Positions 1 through 8,751 of a stretch of DNA of 64,000 nt are shown piece after piece; within the stretch, counting starts at the first letter, position 1, and each line of letters opens with the position of its first letter. Below the pieces are notes generated by a model. It did no database searches. It was not told the DNA's origin and saw only the letters and a list, made by a program, of their open reading frames with translations. Location: positions 62,001 through 126,000 of the forward strand of contig PLNT01000016.1 of NCBI GenBank assembly GCA_003141895.1. Reading direction: 5' to 3'. The translations under genes were made by a program, and so were the position numbers. The stretch is from Bacteroidales bacterium. GTDB lineage: Bacteria > Bacteroidota > Bacteroidia > Bacteroidales > VadinHA17.

Positions 1-939
1 TGAAAAATCAGCCTTTGCAGCAAAAAACAGGTAATCGTGGTTTTCTGCATTCAGAACAGCATCAATTCCTTCAATAGTAGGGCATCCTATCGGACCAGGA
101 GGAAAACCGGAATGTTTGTAAGTATTATAAGGGGAATCAACTAGCAGATACTTTTTTAACACACGTGTAATTGTAAAATCATTCAGAGCAAACTTAATTG
201 TCGGACACGACTGCAGAGGGATCCCTCTTTTCAGTCTGTTAATGTAAACCCCGGCAATCCGTGGTTTTTCATCACGCTTAACGACTTCATCATCAATTAT
301 TGAGGCAAGAATTGATACCTCAATCTGAGTCATTCCTTCAGCTTTTGCTTTTGAAAGCCGGGTATCATTCCAGAATAATCTAAACTCCTTAAGCATCCTT
401 ATATATATACCTCTGGCGTCGGTATTCCAATAAAATTCATAAGTATTGGGAAGAAAAATTGAAATGATGTTTTCCTTTTTGAACCCATCATTCAAAAAAT
501 TCGAATCATCAGAGAAAAAACTTACAATCCGGGCTGAATCAGATTCCAATTGTTTTCCGAATTTCCCCGCAATGTCATTCAATGTCCTGACATTACTGAA
601 AGTTACTTTAACCGGTGACTGTCTTCCTGATCTCAATAGGTTTATCAGCCCGTTATAACTAAGTTTCTTTCCAACTAAATAACGACCCGGCCTTATCGCC
701 CCAGTATAGTTTTTCTTTCGCGCAATCCAGTTGAAGGCATTAATGTTTTTTATTGAGAGTTTTGATTTAAGGGTATCAAGTACCTGTGTATAAGAAGAAC
801 CGGTAGGAATAAAAATAACCTGATTTGCTTTATCCGATGTTATGTTTAAGCCAAAGATTATAGTGAATCCGATAATAAGCAGAACAATGCATAAAATTCC
901 TGCACAGGATAAAATAATAAGTATTTTTTTTCTTTTCAT
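1..939 (-). CDS. mltG: Endolytic transglycosylase MltG, C-terminus cut by the window edge
   Basis: Reading the minus strand from an ATG at 939 gives an open frame of 313 residues that runs off the window start without a stop. It begins with a short basic stretch and one membrane segment (about residues 5-30), then the YceG/MltG domain. Near the C-terminus are the family hallmarks: the ASI-x-x-x-E catalytic region (here ASIIDDEV), then AGVYINRL and LQSCPTIKFA, and late in the fragment FPPGPIGCP. In the family this inner-membrane-anchored lytic transglycosylase cleaves nascent peptidoglycan strands and so limits glycan length. Probably only a few tens of residues are missing. The first acidic position of the motif is Asp where the E. 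coli sequence as I recall it has Glu, while the second Glu is kept. Confidence 0.9.
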   Translation of the reverse strand, partial: MKRKKILIILSCAGILCIVLLIIGFTIIFGLNITSDKANQVIFIPTGSSYTQVLDTLKSKLSIKNINAFNWIARKKNYTGAIRPGRYLVGKKLSYNGLINLLRSGRQSPVKVTFSNVRTLNDIAGKFGKQLESDSARIVSFFSDDSNFLNDGFKKENIISIFLPNTYEFYWNTDARGIYIRMLKEFRLFWNDTRLSKAKAEGMTQIEVSILASIIDDEVVKRDEKPRIAGVYINRLKRGIPLQSCPTIKFALNDFTITRVLKKYLLVDSPYNTYKHSGFPPGPIGCPTIEGIDAVLNAENHDYLFFAAKADFS

Positions 940-1094
940 GGTCTGTTGTTCAACGCAAATTTAATCATAAAAATGGCTTACTGGCTTAAAGAGACAACGG
1001 TTTGACGGCAAAAATGTCTTTCCCTATTAAACCTTTGAGCCTTTATGCCTTTAAGCCAATTTTTAAATATTGCGAAGTTTACAAATTAAAGCTT

Positions 1095-1102
1095 TAATTT
1101 TG
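1095..1102 (+). promoter_or_regulatory. Putative Bacteroidota -7 box (TAATTTTG) upstream of the TauE-like gene
   Basis: TAATTTTG fits the TAnnTTTG -7 consensus of Bacteroidota sigma-A promoters and lies 28 bases before the ATG at 1131. No exact TTTG -33 box sits at the ideal distance, so this is a motif match only. Confidence 0.4.
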
Positions 1103-1130
1103 TAATAGTACATTAATAAACTAATATCCA

Positions 1131-1505
1131 ATGAAAATGTCGACATCTATAGTACTGATTCTTATAGTAATAGGAATAATAACCGGAATAATGGCCGGGA
1201 TGCTTGGGATAGGAGGTGCAATAATAATGATACCGGCCCTGGTTTTCTTACTGGGGATCAGCCAGCAGACTGCACAGGGAACCAGCCTCGCAGTTATGCT
1301 GCCACCAATCGGTGTAATTGCTGCCTACAACTATTATAAAGCGGGTTTTGTAAACATAAAATTTGCAATAATACTTGCGGTGTTTTTCCTTGTCGGTTCG
1401 TATTTCGGATCGAAGTTTGCGCTTAATATACCACAGAATATACTGAAAAAAATATTTGGTCTTCTTCTGCTGCTTGTTGCAGCTAAAATGCTGTTATCAA
1501 AATAA
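1131..1505 (+). CDS. Half-size TauE/SafE-type membrane permease
   Basis: A 124-residue, very hydrophobic protein with about four membrane segments. The glycine-rich start (GIMAGMLGIGGAIIMIPAL) and the following QQTAQGTSLAVMLP stretch are typical of the first repeat of TauE/SafE (DUF81) anion exporters. Full-length family members have about 250 residues made of two such repeats, so this is a single-repeat version that would have to dimerise. The substrate is not readable; family members move sulfite, sulfoacetate or other organic anions. The gene stands alone between the divergent mltG and a PIG-L gene. The frame ends cleanly, and I saw no second half downstream. Confidence 0.8.
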   Translation: MKMSTSIVLILIVIGIITGIMAGMLGIGGAIIMIPALVFLLGISQQTAQGTSLAVMLPPIGVIAAYNYYKAGFVNIKFAIILAVFFLVGSYFGSKFALNIPQNILKKIFGLLLLLVAAKMLLSK

Positions 1506-1522
1506 CTCCTTCCCTCTTTGTT

Positions 1523-1548
1523 TTACCCCCACCCCCCCCTTAGGGGGC
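1523..1548. repeat. Partial copy of the C/G-rich palindromic intergenic repeat
   Basis: A run of TTACCCCCACCCCCCC followed by TTAGGGGGCT resembles one half of the palindromic elements at 13657, 30296, 40032 and 44982. It is short and lacks the outer right arm. Confidence 0.5.
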
Positions 1549-1767
1549 TATAGGCGTCAGAATAACACCTAGTTCCATAATATAAACCTATTTAGTGGGG
1601 TTACCTCTTAGCGAACTTTGTGGTCAAATAACTTCCAATGCAGTCACCATTTCACTGTTGGATAAATATTTTTCAATAAAAGATTTTTACAGCAAATTAT
1701 AATAAATAATTACCTTAGTAGGATCAACATAATGGGGGAATTTATTAAGCATTAAATATCTTATTTT

Positions 1768-2658
1768 ATGAAATCAATTATTTCTATAATTCAGATCGCC
1801 TTGCTTTTAGTTGTGATGCCAAAACTGCAGGCGCAGGACAAACAGAATCAGAAATTGCACATTATTATTATCGGAGCACATCCCGATGATGCGGAAGAAG
1901 CTGGTGGAGTAGCCTGTTTATGGGCAAAAGCAGGAAATGATGTTCTGCTGGTTTCATTAACAAACGGTGACGCAGGACATCAGTCAATACCTGCAGAAAA
2001 ACTTGCAAAAATACGTCGTGAAGAGGCAAGGAAAGCCGGAGAGGTTATTGGTGTACGTTATATCACTCTTGATAATCACGACGGACAGCTAATGCCGACA
2101 TACGAAAACAGATTACAGGTAATTAAATTAATAAGAGAACAGAAAGCCGACATAGTTATCTTCCCGCGTCCGTACGATTACCACCCCGATCACAGGTATA
2201 CTGGTGTCCTGGTGCTCGACGCAGCCTATATGGTTACCGTACCAACTATTCTACCATCTGTTCCATTTCTTAAAAAGAATCCGATGTTTCTCTTTATGAG
2301 CGACAGATTCCTTCATCCTGAATCATTTAAAGCCGACGTTGCTATCGATATTGATGATGTAATTGAGAAGAAAATGGATATGTATCATCAGCATACTTCA
2401 CAGATGTATGAGTGGCTGCCATTCAACCAGGGTATTCTTGATCAGGTACCAAAATCAGACTCAGATCGCAGAAAATGGCTTGGTGAAACAAGAAAAGGAG
2501 AATGCGATGCAACACCATACCGAGACAAACTGATAGAAATATATGGACCTGAAAAGGGAGCTAAAATTAAATATTGTGAAGCTTTTGAAGATTCGGGTTA
2601 CGGGGCAAAGCTGACAAAAGAGAATCTTACATATTATTTCCCGTTTCTGAAAAAGTAA
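1768..2658 (+). CDS. Secreted PIG-L (LmbE-like) family deacetylase
   Basis: 296 residues with a signal peptide (about residues 1-22, ending in LQAQ). The zinc-site motif AHPDDAEE follows at residues 37-44 (His38 and Asp41 as ligands, Asp40 as the likely base), with the third ligand region at YHPDHR near residue 150. PIG-L/LmbE enzymes are zinc-dependent N-deacetylases acting on N-acetylglucosamine-type substrates such as GlcNAc-PI or mycothiol and bacillithiol precursors. An exported copy in a Bacteroidota genome more probably works on a periplasmic glycan or glycoside, which is inference. The C-terminal part (SGYGAKLTKENLTYYFPFL) is typical of the secreted Bacteroidota branch. A DUF4251 lipoprotein gene follows after 60 bases. 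Confidence 0.88.
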   Translation: MKSIISIIQIALLLVVMPKLQAQDKQNQKLHIIIIGAHPDDAEEAGGVACLWAKAGNDVLLVSLTNGDAGHQSIPAEKLAKIRREEARKAGEVIGVRYITLDNHDGQLMPTYENRLQVIKLIREQKADIVIFPRPYDYHPDHRYTGVLVLDAAYMVTVPTILPSVPFLKKNPMFLFMSDRFLHPESFKADVAIDIDDVIEKKMDMYHQHTSQMYEWLPFNQGILDQVPKSDSDRRKWLGETRKGECDATPYRDKLIEIYGPEKGAKIKYCEAFEDSGYGAKLTKENLTYYFPFLKK

Positions 2659-2718
2659 TAATTCCGAAATATGCATTATATGGCATGATATTTGAATTGT
2701 ATCTACTAAATATCTGTC

Positions 2719-3267
2719 ATGAAAAAGCTATTTATTATTCTTGTTTTCCCGATTGTTTTGTCATCATGTATGACCAGCAAAGATGCAACGTCCTCCAGGG
2801 CTGAGCTTCGAAAGGAGAAAAAGCTGACTACACAATTGCTCGTTAAGACTGCTGTAGATTCAAAGAAATATATAATTAAGTTAGACCGTCTTTACTTTTC
2901 TCGTGGCGGCATGATTGAGCTTGTCCCGAGAGCAAATTTTATTATAGTAGACGGTGAGAGAGCTGTAATAAGTACTGCCTATCTTGGAAGGCAATATGAT
3001 ATCAGAGGAATTTCAGGTATAGATATTCGTGGAAAGGCACAGGATTATGAAGTAACCTCCAAACTTTCAAAAGGCTCGTATGAGATTAAACTAAAGGTAT
3101 CAAATGGTCAGACAACCTCATTTGATGTTTATTTAACTATAAGCAAGAATGGTTTCTGTAATGCTTCCGTTTCAAGTATTAAAATTGATAATGTCAGATA
3201 TTCCGGGTACCTGGTACCCATTTCTGATGATCCCAATAAAGTTTTAGAAGAAGGAAATATGATCTGA
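2719..3267 (+). CDS. DUF4251-type lipoprotein
   Basis: 182 residues. A lipoprotein signal peptide ends at LSSCM (Cys17), followed by a charged linker and a domain from about residue 40 containing FIIVDGERAVISTAYLG and SVSSIKIDNVRYSGYLVPI. These resemble the DUF4251 family, common in Bacteroidota and without a known function. It is probably anchored in an envelope membrane. It follows the PIG-L gene on the same strand and may be co-transcribed with it. The DUF assignment rests on motif memory, not on a search. Confidence 0.7.
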   Translation: MKKLFIILVFPIVLSSCMTSKDATSSRAELRKEKKLTTQLLVKTAVDSKKYIIKLDRLYFSRGGMIELVPRANFIIVDGERAVISTAYLGRQYDIRGISGIDIRGKAQDYEVTSKLSKGSYEIKLKVSNGQTTSFDVYLTISKNGFCNASVSSIKIDNVRYSGYLVPISDDPNKVLEEGNMI

Positions 3268-3273
3268 TTTAAA

Positions 3274-3307
3274 GGCTCCAGGCAACGGGCGTCAGGCACC
3301 AGGCAAC
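3274..3307. repeat. Short tandem CAGGCA-type intergenic repeat
   Basis: Three imperfect copies of a CCAGGCAAC / TCAGGCACC word follow each other directly downstream of the DUF4251 gene. Other intergenic spaces in the window carry similar short tandem words. Confidence 0.6.
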
Positions 3308-3353
3308 TCATACTGAGGTTTTGATGCCTGAAGTCTTAAGCCACTGGAATTTA

Positions 3354-3719
3354 TCATTGATATTCAATGTATTGACTATTCAGTCGCAATTCAATGAAAT
3401 CTTCCCCTGTTTCACAATACCCATACTCAAAACAAAAATGGAATACATTTCCTTGTGATGTTTCTATTACATGAGTAAAAAAACTGAAATTATACCCCAG
3501 GGCAAAAAGAGCATCCTTATGAACTTTTAATTTACCCTCAGAATAGAAATCTGACAGAATCCTTCTGTTCTTTCTCAGCAGGCCATGGACATTTCTAACA
3601 AAATTATTAGAGTCGCGGTTCAGCCTGTTATTATAATTATTCCTGCACTGATCAGAACAGAATTTTTTATCGGTACGGCCTCGTAAGATGTCGCCGCAAT
3701 CGAGACATTTCTTTTCCAC
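3354..3719 (-). CDS. Small zinc-ribbon protein of unknown function
   Basis: 121 residues. The N-terminus holds a four-cysteine zinc ribbon, CLDC (residues 5-8) and CSDQC (residues 21-25), followed by NNYNNRLNRDSN. The remaining 90 residues are mixed alpha/beta with no motif I recognise. The ribbon resembles the DUF2116-type treble-clef found in small Bacteroidota proteins. There is no signal peptide, so it is cytoplasmic, and nucleic-acid or protein binding is plausible but unproven. It is a single gene, convergent with the DUF4251 gene. Confidence 0.65.
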   Translation of the reverse strand: MEKKCLDCGDILRGRTDKKFCSDQCRNNYNNRLNRDSNNFVRNVHGLLRKNRRILSDFYSEGKLKVHKDALFALGYNFSFFTHVIETSQGNVFHFCFEYGYCETGEDFIELRLNSQYIEYQ

Positions 3720-3981
3720 AGCACGAATGTTTTCATAAAGATATAAAAAATAGAAAATATAATCAATTGATATTGACCAGAAAAACAGTTTTCAACAGAT
3801 AAAACGACTAATAGATTTAGTCAGTTCACATATTAATAAATAACATTCTTAAAAAGACAGAAATTACAGTCTTCCTTTTTCCTTTATTATAAATCTTGAT
3901 TTTTGTATAATTTTTGCGGTTAACAGATTGATGATATCGTTGTAATAATTTCTGACAAAGATAATTTAATAACCTCTCATC

Positions 3982-4197
3982 ATGATGGCAAAAACTAAAC
4001 CTGCCATTAATGCATTTATTAAAACACTTGCAATTTTCTCCTTACTCCTTTTATACAGATTTGTATCGTCATTTGGTCAGGACAAAAAGCTGAATAACAA
4101 TGTCACAAACCTTGAAGACGGATGGTGGAAGCCTGTTCTTCAAAAGCATAAAATTGATTTAAATAAATTCAATTTGAGTTACCGTTTTTATTCATAA
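3982..4197 (+). CDS. Small exported hypothetical protein
   Basis: 71 residues. After a basic start there is one hydrophobic stretch (about residues 14-30, FIKTLAIFSLLLLYRFV) followed by a polar tail ending in NLSYRFYS. It may start at the second Met. I do not recognise a family. The AT-rich upstream region contains TATAATTTTTG, close to the Bacteroidota -7 box but with one extra base. It lies between a zinc-ribbon gene and a convergent barrel gene. A chance frame cannot be excluded. Confidence 0.4.
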   Translation: MMAKTKPAINAFIKTLAIFSLLLLYRFVSSFGQDKKLNNNVTNLEDGWWKPVLQKHKIDLNKFNLSYRFYS

Positions 4198-4206
4198 TTG
4201 GATTTA

Positions 4207-4989
4207 CTATAATTCAAATCCAATTCTCAATCCGAAGTTTACGAAAGGGTATAATGAGACATCAGATTCGGTGGTATTTGGATATTTAGGATATCCAGGT
4301 CGATTCCAGGACTCAGATATTTCGTGTATTGTGGCACTTATTGACCTGACCCTGAGTCCAAAACCCCCATACCAGTCTGTAATAAACTTGCCATAGCGGG
4401 ATTGGATTCCGAACATTACTCCAAGTCCAAAAACATGCGTTTTTTTTGATTCGGTCTGGTAATATGTAAAATCGCCACCTCCAGTACCATCCTTTTTTGT
4501 AAATGTCAGATTATTGTAATAAAGATATTTATACATCAGCTGAGGCGCAAAATAAGTCGAACGGTATGGTTCGCTATCGTCACTGCCCAAAATATGTTTA
4601 TATTTTCTGAATTCAATTTTAATATTAATCCCCCTATCATTATTATATGGACTTTTCCTGTACGATATCAAACCATCGCTTTTAGCCGTAGCCTCGGTTC
4701 CCTGTGTCTCAAAGATCTGCCCCATAAATGAATTTCTTGCATTAAAGATATAACCGATCTGGATTTGTAGACTTGATTTCCCCCGCTTGTAAATTTCAAA
4801 GGATACCGGCATCTCACAATATAAGATCTGAAATGGATTGATCTTTAATGTTCCATAGGCTCTCTTTTTAGGGATTGAATCCCCACTTGAACAGTCATCT
4901 AATTCTTTTTGTAAAACGCTGCTATTGTTGATACAAAAGCATTCTAAATTAATGTAAAGAAAACTTATAATAAAAAGTATCCTTTTCAT
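4207..4989 (-). CDS. Predicted outer-membrane beta-barrel protein
   Basis: An upstream Met at 5019 is possible, but the Met at 4989 begins a proper signal peptide (MKRILFIISFLYINLECFC), so I choose it, giving 260 residues. The mature part has alternating hydrophobic strands with aromatic ends and finishes FVNFGLRIGFEL, as expected of a small outer-membrane barrel. The stretch GTLKINPFQILYCEMPVSFE resembles the opening strands of Bacteroidota DUF3575-like barrels. Function and ligand are unknown. It is transcribed alone. Confidence 0.6.
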   Translation of the reverse strand: MKRILFIISFLYINLECFCINNSSVLQKELDDCSSGDSIPKKRAYGTLKINPFQILYCEMPVSFEIYKRGKSSLQIQIGYIFNARNSFMGQIFETQGTEATAKSDGLISYRKSPYNNDRGINIKIEFRKYKHILGSDDSEPYRSTYFAPQLMYKYLYYNNLTFTKKDGTGGGDFTYYQTESKKTHVFGLGVMFGIQSRYGKFITDWYGGFGLRVRSISATIHEISESWNRPGYPKYPNTTESDVSLYPFVNFGLRIGFEL

Positions 4990-5283
4990 AGTTGACAGGT
5001 ATAAAAGGTCATAATTCAAATTTAAATCATTTTAAGAACAAAGTCAATTCTTTGGTTATTATAAGACTATTTCAACCGAGTTACATTAAAAAACAATCAG
5101 CTTTTTGTAAATCTGTAAATTCTATAATCAATAGATACACACTTGGAAAGCCGTTTTCAAACGGATGCAAACGACTATAAATGACTGTGAATCGTGTATA
5201 AATGATTAGTAACCGGAACAGGTTAGAGGTATGATTTAAGTTTGTTATGAAATTAATTTTATGTCAAACTAAAACTTAAAATC

Positions 5284-5658
5284 ATGAACTCATTATCGAA
5301 CAGAGTCACTCTGATTGGAAATCTTGGTCAGGATCCGGAAACAAAGTCAACCGAAACCGGGAAAAAATTTGCTCATTTTACTCTCGCCACAAAAGACGGA
5401 TACAAAAACGCTGATGGTCAGAGAATAACAGAGACAACATGGCACAATATTGTTGCCTGGAACGGTTTGGCCGATATTGCAGAGAAGTTTCTGAAAAAAG
5501 GCAAGGAAGTTGCTGTTGAAGGGAGAATTGTCTATCGCAACTATGAAGACAAGAAAGGTGTGACAAAGTATATTACTGAGATTGTACTCAGTGACCTGGT
5601 CCTCCTAAGAAATGGCGAGAAATCTGCCAAGGGTCAACCGAAAAAAGATGAGGAGTAG
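5284..5658 (+). CDS. ssb: Single-stranded DNA-binding protein
   Basis: 124 residues with the full OB fold of bacterial SSB: start NRVTLIGNLGQDPE, then FTLATKD, TTWHNIVAWNGLADIAEKFLKKG, EVAVEGRIVYRNYEDKKG and the last strand TEIVLSDLVLL. The tail is short, charged and ends KKDEE, without the acidic DDDIPF tip through which the main replication SSB recruits partners. A second, longer SSB probably exists elsewhere and this may be an accessory copy; that is inference. The gene stands alone and ends at a strong intrinsic terminator. Confidence 0.93.
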   Translation: MNSLSNRVTLIGNLGQDPETKSTETGKKFAHFTLATKDGYKNADGQRITETTWHNIVAWNGLADIAEKFLKKGKEVAVEGRIVYRNYEDKKGVTKYITEIVLSDLVLLRNGEKSAKGQPKKDEE

Positions 5659-5692
5659 AGTCAGGGAAATGTCTCGCTGCATTTCCATGTAA

Positions 5693-5730
5693 AAGAGGCT
5701 GTCTATTAAAAAGACAGCCTCTTCTTTTTT
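5693..5730 (+). terminator. Rho-independent terminator of ssb
   Basis: A perfect 12-bp stem (AAGAGGCTGTCT / AGACAGCCTCTT, 5693-5704 and 5712-5723) with a 7-base loop is followed by CTTTTTT. It lies 35 bases after the ssb stop codon. Confidence 0.9.
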
Positions 5731-5793
5731 ACAACAAATTACTTTTTAACACCAGGGATCAATCATATTAAAGTTTTTAACCATTATGAGTTT

Positions 5794-5822
5794 GTAGGGA
5801 ACGGTCGGCGACCTTTCCCTAC
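5794..5822. repeat. GTAGGGAACGGTC palindrome
   Basis: GTAGGGAACGGTC and GACCTTTCCCTAC form 13-bp arms with one mismatch around CGG. Without a T-run it is not a typical terminator. Similar GTAGGGA...TCCCTAC palindromes are known as dispersed intergenic repeats in many environmental bacteria. Confidence 0.55.
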
Positions 5823-5853
5823 TTAATATTTCACATAGTGAATCTTTAATCTC

Positions 5854-7413
5854 TCAAATTGTATCCGGCACTTTACGTTTTTCAATTTCAGCAACCGACG
5901 CCATAACGATAGACTGGTCGGAAGGAGTCTTTTCAAGCATTTCGAAGAGGATATAACAAAGTTCGTTATATGAAAGAACAATTTTTTTCTGTTCAAGAAT
6001 CATTTCGACATACCGTATAGCCCTGTCAATCAGCTTATTGTTACTTGCTCTCAGATATGTCATTACATTCCCTTCATATCTTCCCAACCGGCCCATTATA
6101 AGTGTTGAATGAGTATTCATGATCATCTTAAGAATCAGATGCTTTAACAGGGGGCTTTCAAATGGTACAAAAAATTTATGGCTTTCGTCATCCAAAGTAA
6201 AATTAATCCCGTTATCGCTATCAAGAATTTTAAAAATGTGTTGTCTTATAGATTTTTTCTGACGCGCTCTCCTTGCCAGTACATTCACGCTGAAATCAAA
6301 TCCAAGTAATCTGTCTCGTGATGCTATACCATTAATGTCGGGCCATTCAAGAGTTCTTGGTTTTCTCCATAATAATTTTCCCCAGGCTTCTTCACTTGAC
6401 TTGCTTTCAGGCATAAACAGATAACATAATGAAAGATCGGCATCTTTTTCACTTACATTTTCAAAAGGGAACAGACTGAATGTAGGCGATCGTTCGGTTG
6501 TATCAGTAATCACAGTTATTCCCAGCTGATTATCTGATTCATATAATAAATAATCACCATGAAGATAGTAATCAGATTCCCTGAGGATGAACTTTTCAAT
6601 AAAACTTATATCTGCAGCCCACCAGAATTTAACAAAACTGTCAATCTCCTTCCTGATGTACTCATTATCAGAGTTGCAGTAAAAAAGTGCAGCTCCTGCA
6701 ACGGCCAGCAGTATAGTCGAAGATTGCATCCTGGTGCTCCCTGTAACTGCCATTGGCCCAACAGTGAGATTAATCTTTTCAATATTGTTATTCTCAATTA
6801 CTTTTTTCGACCTTTCAGCCACCTCACTTAAAATATCATCAGGATTACAGTATAGAAAGAATGGCTTTCTTTTCGAAATTTCAGGTGCCTTTTCTGTTGC
6901 ACCTATAACAAAAGGAGTCTCTCCTCCTTCCGTCGTTGCAACTAAAAGATCTCCATCTTTAAATCCTGATTCCACTAATTGTCTGGCACCATAAGCAGGA
7001 AAATCCTCAAAGTTTTCAATTGAGCGGATTAAAGCAACATCTCCACCCGACATGAAACTGAATACCCTGTTTTCAAATATTTTGGCATGTTGCACCTGTC
7101 GCCAGAGGGTTTCAATTGTAAGTGACAATCTTCCGGTGGCACCACATCCGCAAAAATAGACATCATTGCCATCGTTGAGTGTATCCCGGATCTTGTCCTT
7201 GAGATAGATAATCTGTGGTATTTTCTCTGATAATACTTTTAGTACAGCATTATCGAGTTCTTTCAGTTTTTGGATAGCCTCACCGGTATCATTTGTGGCA
7301 AGGTATGATAGGTCGCGGGTATACGGATGAGAAGATTCCGTAATAAGTTTACCAAGTTTGTATTGCGATGAGACTGAAAGAAATTTTTCTGCTTTTGCAG
7401 CCGATTCGTCCAT
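5854..7413 (-). CDS. Double-SIS protein of the MurQ/GckR type
   Basis: 519 residues and no signal peptide. A first SIS phosphosugar-binding domain is at about residues 60-260, with the nucleotide-sugar-type loop YFCGCGATGRLSLTIE, then SGGDVALIRSIENFEDF, TEGGETPFVIGA and AVTGSTRMQSST. These match the MurNAc-6-phosphate etherase / glucokinase-regulator family. MurQ proper is about 300 residues; the extra 220 residues here form a second sugar-binding half with an alpha-helical cap, as in GckR. It probably binds or cleaves a phosphorylated amino sugar or hexose in the cytoplasm. Etherase activity is possible, given the conserved first domain, but unproven. The gene is monocistronic. Confidence 0.75.
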   Translation of the reverse strand: MDESAAKAEKFLSVSSQYKLGKLITESSHPYTRDLSYLATNDTGEAIQKLKELDNAVLKVLSEKIPQIIYLKDKIRDTLNDGNDVYFCGCGATGRLSLTIETLWRQVQHAKIFENRVFSFMSGGDVALIRSIENFEDFPAYGARQLVESGFKDGDLLVATTEGGETPFVIGATEKAPEISKRKPFFLYCNPDDILSEVAERSKKVIENNNIEKINLTVGPMAVTGSTRMQSSTILLAVAGAALFYCNSDNEYIRKEIDSFVKFWWAADISFIEKFILRESDYYLHGDYLLYESDNQLGITVITDTTERSPTFSLFPFENVSEKDADLSLCYLFMPESKSSEEAWGKLLWRKPRTLEWPDINGIASRDRLLGFDFSVNVLARRARQKKSIRQHIFKILDSDNGINFTLDDESHKFFVPFESPLLKHLILKMIMNTHSTLIMGRLGRYEGNVMTYLRASNNKLIDRAIRYVEMILEQKKIVLSYNELCYILFEMLEKTPSDQSIVMASVAEIEKRKVPDTI

Positions 7414-7761
7414 ATTTTATTTTGTTTATTCCGGGTTATTTCAGTCCGATATCAAATCTTTTATTCGCCTTAATAAGTGCATCAACTACTCTGAGTGTGT
7501 TTCCCTGATGAACATTATTATCCATGTCTCGTGTTATGAGCAATAAATAACCTTTCAAATTTTTCGCAATATCCTGATTTTTTTTCACTTCTCCCTAAGA
7601 AGATCACATAAGAGTTGAACATGATAGAAATTTTTCGGCTGACTTAAAATCTGCTTTTTGAGCATTTACTTAGATTGAAATTAAAATAAAAATAAAAACA
7701 TCTTCATAGTATATTTTTTTAAATTTTACATTTGCGAAACCTAATCCTGTGAAAAATTATT
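7414..7761. other. Intergenic region between divergent SIS and porin genes
   Basis: 348 AT-rich bases between divergent genes, containing the likely promoters of both. A TAnnTTTG box for the porin gene is annotated separately. A small plus-strand frame at 7358-7546 has no coding features. I see nothing else. Confidence 0.5.
7727..7734 (+). promoter_or_regulatory. Putative -7 box (TACATTTG) of the porin gene
   Basis: An exact match to TAnnTTTG, 27 bases before the porin ATG, after a T-rich stretch. The -33 box is not clear. Confidence 0.5.
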
Positions 7762-8751
7762 ATGAAAAGGCTTCTTCCTGTCCTGCTGTTTTTAATCATA
7801 TTTGCTCAGATACTTAGTTCCCAGCCTGTGGTCAGTCAGGGCAAACCATTTATAGAGATCTTTACAAATTTTCATTACAATCTGGATGATACGTCAAAAA
7901 CAACCGGTTTTGGATTAGACAGGGTTTATGTGGGCTATAATTACACTCCTGAAGGCAATTTTTCTGCAATGATAATAGTTAATTTAGGTAACCCTGAAGA
8001 TCTTGCAGCCGGGTCAGTACCAAAACGATACGCTTATTGCAGAGAAGCTTCTGTTAAATATTCTAAGGACAGGTTTACATTGAATTTCGGGATGGTAAAT
8101 ACAAGGTTCGAAGATTTTCAGCAAGGATTCTGGGATAAAAGATACCTGGGACCTGAATATCAGGCGATATATGGTTATTGCCCTGTTGCTGACCTGGGAG
8201 TTGTGATTGATTATCAACTAAATGATCTTATCAAGGTGGATTTTTCATTGCTTAATGGTAAAGGATATACCAATGTTCAGGTAGATAACAGTCTGAAAAC
8301 TGGTGTCGGGATCATAATTCATGCTCCCTGCAATGCTGTATTTAAGATTTATGGTGATATTATTAAACCGGGTGGTGTGTGGCAATCCACAATGGTGGCA
8401 TTTGCCGGATTTAAAAATGATAAATTCAGCTTTGGAGCAGAAGCAAGTTACAAATCCAATCTGGATTTATTATCCGGACATAATGTTTGGGGAATATCGG
8501 GCACCGGATCTATCTTTCTGAATGAGAAATCGGAGATCTTTGGAAGGTATGATTATGCTGCCTCGGTTGTGATGCCTGGTGAGGATTTCCAATGGGACTA
8601 TGCTAAAGATGAAACATATTTTATCGTAGGTATTCAGCACATATTCAGTAATAATCTAAAAATGGCCCTGAATTACCGACGGACAAATCCTTATGAATCA
8701 GGGAGACCAACAACAAATGCAATTTATCTTAATGCATCTTTCAGATTTTAA
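7762..8751 (+). CDS. Outer-membrane porin-like beta-barrel protein
   Basis: 329 residues with a signal peptide (about 1-20, ILSSQP) and then a continuous series of amphipathic strands up to the C-terminal Phe of LNASFRF, the classic barrel-insertion signal. FTLNFGMVNTRFEDFQQGFW and YLGPEYQAIYGY resemble the phosphate-selective porin O/P type of Bacteroidota barrels. Substrate selectivity cannot be read. The stop codon lies inside the 3' end of the convergent iorB (11-base overlap), so the two transcripts oppose each other. Location is the outer membrane by inference from the barrel pattern. Confidence 0.75.
   Translation: MKRLLPVLLFLIIFAQILSSQPVVSQGKPFIEIFTNFHYNLDDTSKTTGFGLDRVYVGYNYTPEGNFSAMIIVNLGNPEDLAAGSVPKRYAYCREASVKYSKDRFTLNFGMVNTRFEDFQQGFWDKRYLGPEYQAIYGYCPVADLGVVIDYQLNDLIKVDFSLLNGKGYTNVQVDNSLKTGVGIIIHAPCNAVFKIYGDIIKPGGVWQSTMVAFAGFKNDKFSFGAEASYKSNLDLLSGHNVWGISGTGSIFLNEKSEIFGRYDYAASVVMPGEDFQWDYAKDETYFIVGIQHIFSNNLKMALNYRRTNPYESGRPTTNAIYLNASFRF

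Noticed and set aside
4992-5180. 62-codon plus-strand frame before ssb
   Set aside because: No signal, domain or start context; it begins inside the divergent barrel gene's leader. The AT-rich stretch gives chance frames.
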